A DNA stretch of 64,000 bases from Proteus sp. FME41 (GCF_014897315.1 NZ_JABUYL010000003.1:124001-188000); one strand, 5' to 3'. Shown: positions 44,850 to 54,281, numbered from the stretch's first letter. Numbers and translations: made by a program. The notes: generated by a model from the letters alone, not told the origin.

Positions 44850-44974
44850 GATTTACACTCCAAGCCATCTGGTTTATAGGTTTACTTAATTAAAGATCTT
44901 ATTTACATAATGCGACATTTTATCGCGTTAAGCAACAATAAATTCCATCCTATTTAAAATACACTAATAAAAAA

Positions 44975-45037
44975 AGAGCAAAGTGCGCAATGAATACAAA
45001 GGTAGGGATGGACCCTTTGTGTTCAACACTTTGCTCT
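44975..45037 (-). terminator. Long terminator stem after the nucleotidase gene
   Basis: Outer arms AGAGCAAAGTG / CACTTTGCTCT with an inner ACAAAGG / CCTTTGT stem. TTTTTTTATT follows on the minus strand. A second stem, CGCACCT (45051-45057)/AGGTGCG (45072-45078), lies nearer the gene. Confidence 0.8.
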
Positions 45038-45104
45038 CTTTATTTATTTACGCACCTCTTACCGAAGTAAAAGGTGCGATTTTCACAAGGCGTATGAAAA
45101 TACG

Positions 45105-46727
45105 TTATTTACGTGTGATGTTATTTGCTTTTGGTTGAGCAATTGGAGACTGCTCAGCAAAGTATTTCACGACTGCATCAACATCTGGCACGCTGTAAAC
45201 TGGATCTTTACCTTCTTTCAGTACAGAGAAGTTACTACCACCAGTGGCTAAATATTCATTAGCGACAACACGGTAAGACGCTTTCATGTCTACTGGTTTG
45301 CCATCAATTTTCATTGATTCTGCGATAACGCGGTTACCATTAGACGCTTTGCTATCCCATGTGTACTGGAAGTTACCTGAAATCGCTAACACTTGTGGAC
45401 GTGAACGATCCCATTGTTGTTCTAATAGGCGTTTGATTTGTTCACCCGTTAACGTTTGAGTTAACAGGACGTTAGAGAATGGCTGTACAGTGTAGATTGC
45501 GTTATAAGAAACATCACCACCTGTCATATCTGCACGAATACCACCGCTGTTCATCAATGCGATTTGTGCGCCACCCATATCTTTTGGTTTTGCAGTATAT
45601 AAATGCGCATCAGCAATTACTTGACCCAGTGCAGACTCACCCGCGTCATTAGTTTGCTTGTTCAGGTTACCTTCTAACTTACCAATAATACGGTTAGCTA
45701 ATGGGGTAGCAATTTTTTCGTAAGCTTCTAGCAATTTAGTGATTGCAGGGTCTTTTTCATATTTACGATTATCAACCCAAATATTTTTTGCATTGATATC
45801 AACAACATCTTTTGTTGTTTTATCTAATTTTAGGTCGATACGCGTTAACATTGCACCATTAGATTGTGCAGATGTTACTGATTTACCGTTGATAGTACAG
45901 TTGTAAGCTTGGTGAGTATGACCAGTAACAACGAAGTCAATAGCGGGATCTAATTGTTCAACAACACCCAGTACTTTACCTGTAATACCATTACATGCGT
46001 TGATATTAACTGGACCACCATCACGACGCTGTGCAGCACCTTCGTGGATCAGGACACCAATTGCTTGAACGCCTTTTGCTTTTAACTGAGGCACTAATGC
46101 ATTAATTGTTTTTGCTTCATTGTGGAAGCTTAAACCTTCGGTTCCTTTAGGTGTTACGATAGCCGCAGTACCTTCTAAAGTTAAACCGATGAATGCAACA
46201 GGAATACCGTTGAATTCTTTAATCACGTATTCTGGGAATAAGGTTTTGCCCGTTTCGTTAACAATAACGTTAGCCGCTAAGTATTGGAAATCTGCACCTT
46301 TAAACTCAGTTGGACCTTGGCAACCCGTTACTGGGTGGCAACCACCGTTTTGTTTACGCAGTAACTCGCCCATGCCTTTATCAAATTCGTGGTTACCCAC
46401 AGAAGTTGCTTCTAAGCCAGCTAATGATAATGCTTCAATTGAAGGCTCATCATGGAACATTGAAGATAACAGTGGGCTTGCACCAACCATATCACCCGCC
46501 GCAACAACGATGTTGTTCGGGTTATCTTTCTTCATTTCTTTAATTAACGTAGCCATATGCTCGATGCCACCAGGTTTGTTTGGACCTGGCGCTTTTAGCG
46601 CACCGTGGAAGTCGTTCATTGCGATAACACGCACATCAACAACATTAGCTTCGTCGTAGTTCTTTGCACAACCTGCTAATAAGACTGAGCTTACTGCAAG
46701 TGCAACGAGTTTGTATTTATGGTTCAT
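45105..46727 (-). CDS. UshA-like 5'-nucleotidase lipoprotein
   Basis: Bifunctional metallophosphatase/5'-nucleotidase family, 540 aa. N-terminal lipobox (VLLAGC, modified Cys about 19) predicts anchoring to an outer or inner membrane leaflet facing the periplasm. Metallophosphoesterase motifs: MNDFHG, GDMVGASPL, GNHEFDKGM and TGHTHQAY. C-terminal 5'-nucleotidase domain has LMNSGGIRADMTGG and YTVQPFSN. Probably strips phosphate from 5'-nucleotides or UDP-sugars. 19 bases after the RNase T2 gene, so almost certainly co-transcribed with it. Confidence 0.88.
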   Translation of the reverse strand: MNHKYKLVALAVSSVLLAGCAKNYDEANVVDVRVIAMNDFHGALKAPGPNKPGGIEHMATLIKEMKKDNPNNIVVAAGDMVGASPLLSSMFHDEPSIEALSLAGLEATSVGNHEFDKGMGELLRKQNGGCHPVTGCQGPTEFKGADFQYLAANVIVNETGKTLFPEYVIKEFNGIPVAFIGLTLEGTAAIVTPKGTEGLSFHNEAKTINALVPQLKAKGVQAIGVLIHEGAAQRRDGGPVNINACNGITGKVLGVVEQLDPAIDFVVTGHTHQAYNCTINGKSVTSAQSNGAMLTRIDLKLDKTTKDVVDINAKNIWVDNRKYEKDPAITKLLEAYEKIATPLANRIIGKLEGNLNKQTNDAGESALGQVIADAHLYTAKPKDMGGAQIALMNSGGIRADMTGGDVSYNAIYTVQPFSNVLLTQTLTGEQIKRLLEQQWDRSRPQVLAISGNFQYTWDSKASNGNRVIAESMKIDGKPVDMKASYRVVANEYLATGGSNFSVLKEGKDPVYSVPDVDAVVKYFAEQSPIAQPKANNITRK

Positions 46728-46746
46728 TTAAAATTTATCCCTAAGA

Positions 46747-47523
46747 TCAAAATTCACGTTTCGGACAATCAATGACTTCGAAATCTTTGCTATAACAGAT
46801 ATAGAATTCATCTCGATTAATTTGAATTTCTTTGTCCTTCAGTGATGGATTATGTTCTTTTAAGAACTTAATCAATGCACTGTTTGAAGGACGGCCTTCT
46901 GGTAATACTAACGCTTCATACAACTCTTTTTGTTTACCAAAGAATGCGTCTGGTGTATCAAATGCACACACTCCATGTTTTTCCCATTCGCCTTGTAACA
47001 GATCGATACCCGGAGAATCACACAGATAAGGCTTGATAGCAGAGTATTCTAAAGGTGGTAAATCGCCTTTACATAAACGAGGATGCTTGCGTATGTCTTT
47101 CCAATCACGGCACTCTTCCCATGATTTACCATCACAGGTTTCAGCCCACAGCCCATGAACAATCCAGCCGAATTTATTGTCTGAGAAACACTGGATTTCA
47201 AATTTATCGTACTCACGTTTTGCACGATCTTTTTCATTATCGTTATTTAAACGTTTAATATTATTGCTTTTATAATCACAGAAAGCGGGTGAGTAGTTAA
47301 TCGCTAACTTAAAATAATCTGTTGATGCTGTGCTGTTTTGACCATAGCGATCATTAGACGCGATGTAGTCGTAAGGTGCTGTTGGTGCATCAGGTAAAAT
47401 ACAAGATACGCCTTCAACTAATTTAGCTTGAGGTTTTAATGGTTCTGTAATTTCAGGTGCTTGCGTTGCACATCCTGCTAGCACTAAAGCAAAAATAGCA
47501 GGCAATAGCTTCATAAAGCGCAT
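46747..47523 (-). CDS. RNase T2-family lipoprotein
   Basis: 258-aa secreted ribonuclease. Lipobox VLAGCATQ (Cys about 18). Both T2 catalytic blocks are visible: CAS I IVHGLWAE and CAS II GEWEKHGVCAFD, each with its catalytic histidine, plus several cysteines for disulfides. T2 enzymes cut RNA through 2',3'-cyclic phosphates, which the neighbouring CpdB can open. E. coli RNase I belongs to the same family but is a soluble periplasmic protein. The upstream 84-base gap contains a terminator-like hairpin. Confidence 0.88.
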   Translation of the reverse strand: MRFMKLLPAIFALVLAGCATQAPEITEPLKPQAKLVEGVSCILPDAPTAPYDYIASNDRYGQNSTASTDYFKLAINYSPAFCDYKSNNIKRLNNDNEKDRAKREYDKFEIQCFSDNKFGWIVHGLWAETCDGKSWEECRDWKDIRKHPRLCKGDLPPLEYSAIKPYLCDSPGIDLLQGEWEKHGVCAFDTPDAFFGKQKELYEALVLPEGRPSNSALIKFLKEHNPSLKDKEIQINRDEFYICYSKDFEVIDCPKREF

Positions 47524-47579
47524 AAAATCCCCTTAAAGAGTAATTAATTCACTCTTTTGGTTCAAAAAGGTAAGAAAAA

Positions 47580-47598
47580 CCTGCCCTGAATGGGCAGG
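47580..47598 (-). terminator. Terminator/attenuator between cpdB and the RNase T2 gene
   Basis: CCTGCCC / GGGCAGG with a 5-base loop. On the minus strand TTTTTCTT follows. It would partly uncouple cpdB from the downstream pair. Confidence 0.75.
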
Positions 47599-47607
47599 CC
47601 TAATAAC

Positions 47608-49563
47608 TTATTTCTTCTCTGTTAAATCGATTTTGTAAATTGCAAAACCAATTTCATCATTTTCCACGAAGGTCATTGGATATTGAGAGAAATCTTTAAT
47701 AAATGCCGCTGCTTTTTCACTTGGCGAAGTTTCAAAACGAACATCTAACGCTTTATCAGTCTTAATCGGTAAGAATGACCAGTTGTTAGCTGCTTTCGTT
47801 GCTACTTCACCTTTTTCTTTCGTTTGTTTAGCGATATAAGAGGCTAAAATTGCACGGTTTTCATCTGGAGAGGCAAATGCAATATTCGCTTCACCTGTAC
47901 CTGCAAATTTACCGCCGTATCCACGGTAGTTATTGGTTGCAACAAGGAATGTCGCTTTAGGATCGATTGGTTTGCCTTCATAAGTCACTTCTTTGATACG
48001 ATTCGCATCTTTGTTAACGACTTGGCAATCAACGTCATATTTAGCTGGTTGAGTTAAGTCAACTTTATAATTCACACCACTGATGGTATCGAAGTTATAA
48101 GTACGGAAACCATCCCAGTTGATCAGTTCTTGTGGTTTAGTTGAATTAGGATCAACCTGATTCCACATACCCGCTGAACATTCTAACCACTCAATAACAT
48201 CCGCACCGGTCGCTTTAACCACGACTAAAGTGTTTGGATACAGATATAAGTCTGCTGCGTTACGGAATGTTAAGTCACCTTTTTCAACTTCAACGAAGTC
48301 TGCTGGTGCATTTTTACGACCGCCCGCTTTAAATGGTGCTGCCGCACCTAATACTGGTAATCCGTCTAAATTTGGATCACCTTGAATAAAGTGTTTGGTG
48401 TAATCAACTTGTGCATCGTTAACAATTTGTACTGTTGGGTCACTTTGTACTAATGCTAAGAAGCTGTACATATTAGCAGACGCTTTACCAATGTGTTTAC
48501 CCACGAAATCACGAGTACCTTGGTGTGCGCTTTCGATAATTTTTGCTAACTCAGCATCACGTTCAACTAATGCTTTTTTGTTCGTTTTATCAAAAATAGG
48601 ACGCGCTTCACCCGTTGCTTCCGTCATCACCCATTTACCGCTGTCGTTATTGATAACCATATCAACGACACCTAAGTGATCTCCCCATTGGCCTGGCATA
48701 ACAGCTGGAACACCGTTTACTGTACCTTTAGCGGTATCTACGCCTTTAATGCCTTCAAATTCTTTGCTTGGGAATACGCCATGAGCGTGACCAAACATGA
48801 TGGCATTGATGCCATCAACTTCACTTAAATAATACACTGAGTTTTCAGCCATCGCTTTGTATGGCTCTGATGCAAAACCAGAGTGAGGAATAGCCACAAT
48901 CAGGTCAGCTCCCTCTTTTTTCATTTGAGGGACGAATTTTTTCGCTGTTTCAGTAATATCATTAACAACGACCTTACCATCCAGATTGGCTTTATCCCAG
49001 ATTAAGATCTGTGGTGGTACAAAACCGATATAACCAATCTTGATAGTGTGTTCTTTACCATCACGATCTTTTACAGGTGTATCCACAATGATATAAGGTG
49101 TGAAATAGTTTTCGCCTGTTTTCGCATCCATCACGTTAGCATTGATGTAAGGGAACTTCGCACCCGCAATCGCTTTTTTCAGGTAATCTAAACCATAGTT
49201 AAACTCATGGTTACCAAAGTTACCCACTGTGTAACCCATGGTATTCATCAACTGATGCGCTGGATGAGATTCGCCTTTTTCAATCCCTTTAGCCGCTTGA
49301 TAGTCAGCCAGTGGACTACCTTGGATCAAGTCACCGTTATCCACTAAAACCGCATTGGTTGCTTCCGCCTTTGCTGCTTTAATTAAATTAGCAGTACGGA
49401 CATAACCAAACTGTTCTGTTGGTTTGTCTTTGAAGTAGTCAAAGTCGATTAAATTACTGTGAACATCCGAGGTCTCCATAATACGGAGATCCACTGTTGC
49501 TGCATTCACGTTGAATGCGACAAACAATGCTAATGTTGAAATTTTCAACACATTCTTAACCAT
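47608..49563 (-). CDS. cpdB: 2',3'-cyclic-nucleotide 2'-phosphodiesterase / 3'-nucleotidase
   Basis: Periplasmic enzyme that opens 2',3'-cyclic nucleotides and dephosphorylates 3'-nucleotides to nucleosides. 651 aa (E. coli 647). Sec signal peptide ending near NVNA|ATVD. Metallophosphoesterase motifs [33 protein letters not shown] and [11 protein letters not shown]-terminal nucleotide-binding domain with [20 protein letters not shown]. Between a porin gene (86 bases upstream, with a hairpin) and the RNase T2 gene. Confidence 0.95.
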   Translation of the reverse strand: MVKNVLKISTLALFVAFNVNAATVDLRIMETSDVHSNLIDFDYFKDKPTEQFGYVRTANLIKAAKAEATNAVLVDNGDLIQGSPLADYQAAKGIEKGESHPAHQLMNTMGYTVGNFGNHEFNYGLDYLKKAIAGAKFPYINANVMDAKTGENYFTPYIIVDTPVKDRDGKEHTIKIGYIGFVPPQILIWDKANLDGKVVVNDITETAKKFVPQMKKEGADLIVAIPHSGFASEPYKAMAENSVYYLSEVDGINAIMFGHAHGVFPSKEFEGIKGVDTAKGTVNGVPAVMPGQWGDHLGVVDMVINNDSGKWVMTEATGEARPIFDKTNKKALVERDAELAKIIESAHQGTRDFVGKHIGKASANMYSFLALVQSDPTVQIVNDAQVDYTKHFIQGDPNLDGLPVLGAAAPFKAGGRKNAPADFVEVEKGDLTFRNAADLYLYPNTLVVVKATGADVIEWLECSAGMWNQVDPNSTKPQELINWDGFRTYNFDTISGVNYKVDLTQPAKYDVDCQVVNKDANRIKEVTYEGKPIDPKATFLVATNNYRGYGGKFAGTGEANIAFASPDENRAILASYIAKQTKEKGEVATKAANNWSFLPIKTDKALDVRFETSPSEKAAAFIKDFSQYPMTFVENDEIGFAIYKIDLTEKK

Positions 49564-49589
49564 TACACACCCCTTATATATTGGTTAAC

Positions 49590-49611
49590 AGGAGAGCAAA
49601 ATGGCTCTCCT
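49590..49611 (-). other. Intercistronic hairpin between porin and cpdB
   Basis: AGGAGAGC / GCTCTCCT with a 6-base loop. No U-run follows on the minus strand, so it is more likely a processing or mRNA-stabilising stem than a full terminator. Confidence 0.5.
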
Positions 49612-49649
49612 TTCGTTACTTCTGTCAAACGGTAGTGCCTTTACTAGGA

Positions 49650-50828
49650 CTAGAAGTACAGACGCATACCAGTTTCGAAGATATATTGTTTTTTATCTTC
49701 ATACTTCACGTTATCACTACGAGCATCATCGTATGCCATTTCAGCGAATAAACGTAAGTTGTTATATTTAGATACTGCAAAACGTTTATCTACACCTACA
49801 GTATAGGTTTCTTTTTTGTAGTTGAACGTGTTTGCATCACCATCACGCAGGTAGTAACCTGCATACATACCACTTTCGATACGATCCCAGTGCCATTTCA
49901 CACCAACACCATATAAATCTGCTTTCCAGTCGCCTTTAACTGAACTCCAACTAGTTGGAGCTTGATTTTTATCTAAAGCAAAACCGTTATTTTTACCGCG
50001 AGATTGACCATAGTCTAAACCGATAGAGAATTCACGGCCTGGGAAGAAGTATTCCGCACCAAAAGCTAAAATACTGTTCTCTGGGTTTTTACCTTTATTT
50101 GGACTATTTTTAGAGGTAGTTGCTTCACCTGTAGCTGAAGAGTAACCCGCATCAAACTCTAAGCCAAAGGTTGACTTATAGAAACCAACTAATGAGTAAG
50201 CACGAGTAATATCCCCCGCTACACGGCGACCATCTTCACCTGTTTTACCCGTCACTGTACCCGCTAATTTAAAACCTTCATAACGGTTAGTTTCTAAGAA
50301 AATAGTTTGTGGTAAACGGGTCATAAAGTTGTTTTTACCAACACCTTTCCCATCAGCATAACCATTGTGATAACCGACTGAACGACCTAATACATCGCTA
50401 AAGTAGAATACACCAGTGTTACCGTAGCCGTAGCTTGATTTTTTCACCCAGTCGATCGGAATATAAGTACGACCAAACTGAATTTGTCCATAATCACGGT
50501 GAGAGAAACCGACATAACCCACACGGTTGTACATTTCAAAGTTTGATTTAGGGTTATCACTGTTTGTTTTTTGAGTGTCTGAACCCCACTCTAATTTACC
50601 AAATACTTTGATATCGTTAGTCAGTTCGTGTGAACCGAAGAAACCGATACGGCTACCGTCATCATTCATTTTCATTTCATGATTTTGGCTAGTCACTTGT
50701 GTTTTTAAACGGAACTGACCGTTTACATCAAAACGTGTTCCCTTATCGTTATACACGTTTACTGCGTTTGCAGATCCAGAAAGAACCAACAAACCAACCA
50801 GTGCTGCTAGAGGCTTCAAGCTTTTCAT
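49650..50828 (-). CDS. General porin-type outer-membrane protein
   Basis: 392-aa precursor with Sec signal peptide (MKSLKPLAALVGLLVLSGSANA|VNVY) and a beta-barrel pattern ending in the C-terminal aromatic (FETGMRLYF) needed for BAM assembly. YNDKGTRFDVNGQFRLK and GYVGFSHRDYGQIQFGRTYIP resemble Gram-negative trimeric porins. The ATG at 50828 is chosen as the signal-peptide start; a reading from 50843 adds five residues. It heads a minus-strand group with cpdB, an RNase and a nucleotidase. Nucleotide or nucleoside passage is only suggested by context. Confidence 0.85.
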   Translation of the reverse strand: MKSLKPLAALVGLLVLSGSANAVNVYNDKGTRFDVNGQFRLKTQVTSQNHEMKMNDDGSRIGFFGSHELTNDIKVFGKLEWGSDTQKTNSDNPKSNFEMYNRVGYVGFSHRDYGQIQFGRTYIPIDWVKKSSYGYGNTGVFYFSDVLGRSVGYHNGYADGKGVGKNNFMTRLPQTIFLETNRYEGFKLAGTVTGKTGEDGRRVAGDITRAYSLVGFYKSTFGLEFDAGYSSATGEATTSKNSPNKGKNPENSILAFGAEYFFPGREFSIGLDYGQSRGKNNGFALDKNQAPTSWSSVKGDWKADLYGVGVKWHWDRIESGMYAGYYLRDGDANTFNYKKETYTVGVDKRFAVSKYNNLRLFAEMAYDDARSDNVKYEDKKQYIFETGMRLYF

Positions 50829-51222
50829 GATTAAAATACCCATCTATTTTCTATAGTTTTATGATTTTCTTTAAGGCCAAAAATAATACCGCCGTATATA
50901 GTTGACCTGATATTCAGACAAAAGATCTCTGCCACGAATTTCGAAAAAGAAAATCGCTCTCACAATTGATAATTTTTATCGCTACTAATTATGACTCTAC
51001 AAAATTTTCTTAAAGGTTTTAATTTCCTTGACACAGACGTAATCACCAATAAGACACAAAAATAATATCCTCATTATATTTAAATAAGGGCATTGCTTTT
51101 ATTTCTGTTAGGAAAAGAAATAGGTTGTTGAGTTTTCGATGGCATATTACTCAAAAAAAAGCCCTACTTTCGTGATACAGCCCACAATTACATCAACATG
51201 CACTTTCACGGTTACATGCCTA

Positions 51223-51238
51223 AGTGATAGGTATCACA
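51223..51238. promoter_or_regulatory. CRP-like site
   Basis: AGTGA-TAGGTA-TCACA, one mismatch from TGTGA-N6-TCACA; about 395 bases upstream of the porin start. Confidence 0.55.
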
Positions 51239-51734
51239 ATAAAGGGTAAAGATACGTGTTTTTTGAACTTAATCAACTTTTTAAAAATAGCATTTTTAGA
51301 TTTTTCTTTTATATTTCATTTCCTTATAACACTATTTTTTTTGCTAATAAAAAATTTATCCGCTTATTTAATATATTTAAAAGGAAGTATTAATTTTAAC
51401 CACTAAATAAATAACCCTAAAGGTTTGAATACTGTTATTACAAATTAATAATTTTTTATCTTTATATTTATTTCTTATTTAATTAAAAGCAAAATCACAT
51501 TTAAATACAATTTAACTGGTGGTAACGAGTAACACCTGCTCGCAAAAAGAATAATTAACTATAAATATTAAAAAGAGGAGCATAAGCACTCCATTCAATC
51601 ACAATATCTAATCAATACGTATAAGTAACAACAAAACCCAATTAAACATTACAAAATCTAAACTATAACCATGGTTAATATAAAAAGCCTAATCGTGCTC
51701 TTTTAGCTATATTTAAAAAAACAATATTCTATTT

Positions 51735-51750
51735 TGCGATCTTGATCACT
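51735..51750. promoter_or_regulatory. CRP-like site (weak)
   Basis: TGCGA-TCTTGA-TCACT, two mismatches from the consensus. Confidence 0.4.
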
Positions 51751-51791
51751 TTGTAAATTATGAAAAATCACTCTTTATGTTTTCCTTATTT

Positions 51792-51807
51792 TGTGACAAT
51801 CATCACA
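51792..51807. promoter_or_regulatory. CRP site, perfect consensus
   Basis: TGTGA-CAATCA-TCACA matches TGTGA-N6-TCACA exactly. Confidence 0.7.
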
Positions 51808-51906
51808 CCACATCGTCAAGAAGATTTTTGTTTTGTAAATTAATGCAGGGATAAATCTGAAAGTGATTTCAGATTGTGAATAAAAAATAGCATAGAACTG
51901 AAATAT

Positions 51907-51922
51907 TGTGATTATTGTCACA
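51907..51922. promoter_or_regulatory. CRP site, perfect consensus
   Basis: TGTGA-TTATTG-TCACA matches the consensus exactly; its centre is 115 bases from the previous site. A -10-like TATTCT at 51962-51967 would put a + strand start site about 60 bases downstream of the centre, as at class I CRP promoters. That spacing argument is inference. Confidence 0.7.
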
Positions 51923-52156
51923 TAAAGACTTATGCTAGAAATCATCCCATTTCATCATTAATATTCTTAATCTATTCAATACAAATAAGAATAACACTCA
52001 TTATCATAGAGTAGATTTACTAATTATTCGTTTCAGCATTTTCCTTCTATTTATTAAATAACACGATAGATATTTTCTTTTAGGGGATATTACCTTTTAG
52101 ATACCCTAAACATTCAGTATCATATTGTGGTAAATAACGATTAAGGGGAATGTCAG

Positions 52157-53065
52157 ATGCTGTGGTTTAAAAATATTTTGGTCTATCGCTTAAATAAAGA
52201 GATAGCACTGTCAATGGATGAGTTAGAACAACAGCTTGCTTCATTGGCATTCACACCTTGCAGTAGCCAAGATATGACCAGAACAGGTTGGGTTTCGCCT
52301 ATGGGCGATCGTGGTGAAGCACTTATTCATGTTGCTGGTAAGCAAGTGATGATATGTGCACGAAAAGAAGACAAAATCTTACCTGCAACAGTGATTAAAA
52401 ACGCCTTACAAGACAAAGTTGAAAAACTTGAAGGTGAGCAAGGCCGTAAACTGAAAAAGACAGAGAAAGCCACCTTAAAAGATGAAGTTGTGCATACTCT
52501 ACTTCCTCGCGCATTTAGTAAATTCTCACAAACTTTTATTTGGCTAGATTTAGAAAAACAACTAGTCATTGTTGATTCAGGCAGTGCAAAACGTGCTGAA
52601 GATAACTTAGCCTTGCTGCGTAAAACCTTAGGTTCACTACCGGTTGTTCCATTGAACTTTAATGAATCCGTTGAATTAAAAATGACAGAGTGGGTACGCT
52701 CTGGAGAACTTCCAGCCGGTTTTACCTTAATGGATGAAGCTGAACTAAAAGCCGTACTAGAAGAAGGCGGTGTTATTCGTTGTAAGAAACAAGAATTAGT
52801 CTCTGATGAAATTGCGACACATATTGAAGCAGGCAAATTTGTCACCAAACTTTCTGTAGATTGGGAAGATCGCCTTCAATTTATGCTATGTGATGATGGC
52901 TCTATCAAACGCATTAAATTCAGTGAAACCTTACGTGAGCAAAATGATGACATTGATAAAGCCGATTTTGCCCAACGTTTTGATGCTGACTTTATTTTAA
53001 TGACGGGTGAATTAAGCGCCTTAATTGAACGAGTCACTGAAGTTTTAGGTGGCGAAGCAGAGTAA
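52157..53065 (+). CDS. rdgC: Recombination-associated protein RdgC
   Basis: Ring-shaped DNA-binding protein that limits RecA filament activity. 302 aa (E. coli 303). Begins [16 protein letters not shown] and ends [50 protein letters not shown] is the conserved core. A minus-strand frame across it (52327-52848) is a shadow. In E. coli rdgC lies near sbcCD; here the toxin-antitoxin and nucleotidase groups are interposed. Confidence 0.95.
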   Translation: MLWFKNILVYRLNKEIALSMDELEQQLASLAFTPCSSQDMTRTGWVSPMGDRGEALIHVAGKQVMICARKEDKILPATVIKNALQDKVEKLEGEQGRKLKKTEKATLKDEVVHTLLPRAFSKFSQTFIWLDLEKQLVIVDSGSAKRAEDNLALLRKTLGSLPVVPLNFNESVELKMTEWVRSGELPAGFTLMDEAELKAVLEEGGVIRCKKQELVSDEIATHIEAGKFVTKLSVDWEDRLQFMLCDDGSIKRIKFSETLREQNDDIDKADFAQRFDADFILMTGELSALIERVTEVLGGEAE

Positions 53066-53086
53066 TCTGCGAATAAAACGCAACAA

Positions 53087-53112
53087 GCAGATCAGCCATC
53101 CCGCTGATCTGC
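53087..53112 (+). terminator. Hairpin after rdgC
   Basis: Perfect 10-bp stem GCAGATCAGC / GCTGATCTGC, 22 bases past the stop. No T-run follows, so termination strength is uncertain. Confidence 0.5.
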
Positions 53113-53168
53113 CCACAATACTCTTCTACTCATTCATTGACTATTTTACTCTTTATATCCTATTGAAT

Positions 53169-53292
53169 ACTCTAAATAATTCAAGATGTAGCTAGGCGAC
53201 AAATGAACGAGTCGCTAGGAGCATACAATAGTATGTGACTAGTGCGAGTGAATGCCGTCAACAACGCTACAACTTGAAATATGACGAGTATA
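53169..53292. repeat. MITE-like palindromic repeat, copy 3
   Basis: Same family and length as 24737-24860, with scattered substitutions (ACTCTAAATAATTCAAG start; GAGTATA end). Terminal inverted repeats are somewhat better preserved here. Confidence 0.75.
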
Positions 53293-53295
53293 AAT

Positions 53296-53405
53296 ACTCT
53301 AAATAATTCAAGCTGTATCTAGGCGACAAATGAACGAGTCGCTAGGAGCTGACTAGTGCGAGTGAATGCCGTCAACAACGCTACAACTTGAAGTATGACG
53401 AGTAT
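53296..53405. repeat. MITE-like palindromic repeat, copy 4 (central hairpin deleted)
   Basis: As copy 3 but lacking about 13 bases that form the central CATAC/GTATG hairpin (GCTAGGAGC joins TGACTAG directly). Confidence 0.7.
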
Positions 53406-53409
53406 TGTT

Positions 53410-53466
53410 TGTGACTAGTGCGAGAGAATACCGTCAACAACGCTACAGCTTGAAGTATGACGAGTA
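53410..53466. repeat. MITE-like palindromic repeat, copy 5 (3' part only)
   Basis: Starts at TGTGACTAGTGCGAG and keeps only the right half to GACGAGTAT, followed by another short GTGTGACGAGTATTG echo up to the end of the neighbouring minus-strand gene. Confidence 0.65.
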
Positions 53467-53486
53467 TTGTGTGACGAGTATTGTTA

Positions 53487-54188
53487 TTACCAAGGTAACG
53501 CCCCCTTCTCCCCATTCGCATGCTCACCGTAATAAAGTGACGGTAAAAAGCGAGAAAGATAAGTAAACTCGTTATAACAGTGCTGCAATAACCCAAAAGC
53601 TATCTCATCCGATAATTCCACTACTGGGTTTTCTAATGAATGACCCAAATAAAAACGGCTTCTTAATACACATCCCCAATCCGTATCTCGCGTTAAATGC
53701 ACCATTTTACCGTCGGTAGGATCACCATTTTCATCTGTTTTCACATCAGCGCCAAAACCAATAGTGGCACATACAGCACCAGAAAGTGCGCCTGTTTTAT
53801 AGGCATCTTTTAATAATGCGTTATCAAAAAAATCTTTCGCATCATGGAATTTAAGTTGTGCGCCAACAGGTGGAATATCTCCCAAGGATTCAACCGCCTT
53901 AATTGATGCACCGATATAACTCTTTCCTTTTATCCATTTATCATCCCAACCATTGTGAGCAACATGATCATGGGGATGCCACCAGCGAATATGTTGTGAT
54001 GTTTCAAAAAAGGTAAACCACCACTCTAGCATCTTGCCTTTACAACCATGCAAATCGGTACGTACTGCAACTGTTAAATGCCCAGCGTCATCCCTTTCAA
54101 TTCCCATTTCTAAGCGTAATGGCGCGGGTGATAAAAGTTCATTAATGTCATTTAAAGCCCAGGGTAAATGCAATGCTTGTTTTTTCAT
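53487..54188 (-). CDS. PhlG (2,4-diacetylphloroglucinol hydrolase)-like protein
   Basis: 233-aa soluble protein resembling the DAPG hydrolase fold. The KMLEWWFTFFETSQHIRWWHPHDHVAHNGWDDKW block (about 52-85) has the E-WWF and W-HP-x-H residues typical of the family's zinc and substrate site. A later H in LGHSLENP and a conserved C-terminal QHCYNEFTYLSRFLP follow. PhlG cleaves a C-C bond of diacetylphloroglucinol; the substrate here is unknown. Divergent from a TetR regulator across a 93-base gap with a strong inverted repeat. Its 3' end abuts the repeat array. Confidence 0.75.
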   Translation of the reverse strand: MKKQALHLPWALNDINELLSPAPLRLEMGIERDDAGHLTVAVRTDLHGCKGKMLEWWFTFFETSQHIRWWHPHDHVAHNGWDDKWIKGKSYIGASIKAVESLGDIPPVGAQLKFHDAKDFFDNALLKDAYKTGALSGAVCATIGFGADVKTDENGDPTDGKMVHLTRDTDWGCVLRSRFYLGHSLENPVVELSDEIAFGLLQHCYNEFTYLSRFLPSLYYGEHANGEKGALPW

Positions 54189-54204
54189 TTTCTCAACTCC
54201 GATA

Positions 54205-54233
54205 AATTAGGAAACCAAAATCGTTTCCTAATT
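54205..54233. promoter_or_regulatory. Probable TetR-family operator between divergent genes
   Basis: Perfect 11-bp arms AATTAGGAAAC (54205-54215) / GTTTCCTAATT (54223-54233) with a 7-base spacer, between the PhlG-like gene and the TetR gene. Well placed to control both. Confidence 0.75.
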
Positions 54234-54281
54234 GTTTTATCTCTAAAGAGTGATAAAATCAACTAAAAGAGAGGCTAAAAA

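Larger units (their letters stand above)
50829..52156. other. 1.3-kb gene-free, AT-rich regulatory region
   Basis: The longest stretch without a gene. It separates the divergent porin and rdgC genes. The 60-codon frame at 51224-51406 is AT-driven and not convincing. Four CRP-like palindromes are present. A short stem-forming stretch lies around 51530-51590. Room for a small RNA or a long porin 5' UTR exists, but I cannot define one. Confidence 0.5.

Noticed and set aside
46120-46659. 179-codon frame antisense to the nucleotidase gene
   Set aside because: Lies entirely opposite a well-supported metallophosphatase gene and resembles no family I know.
51224-51406. 60-codon + strand frame in the porin-rdgC gap
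   Set aside because: Extreme Phe/Leu/Ile content from AT-rich DNA, and its start lies inside a CRP-like site; no convincing ribosome-binding site.
52327-52848. 173-codon frame antisense to rdgC
   Set aside because: Shadow of rdgC; Ser/Ala-rich reading typical of the complement of a real gene.
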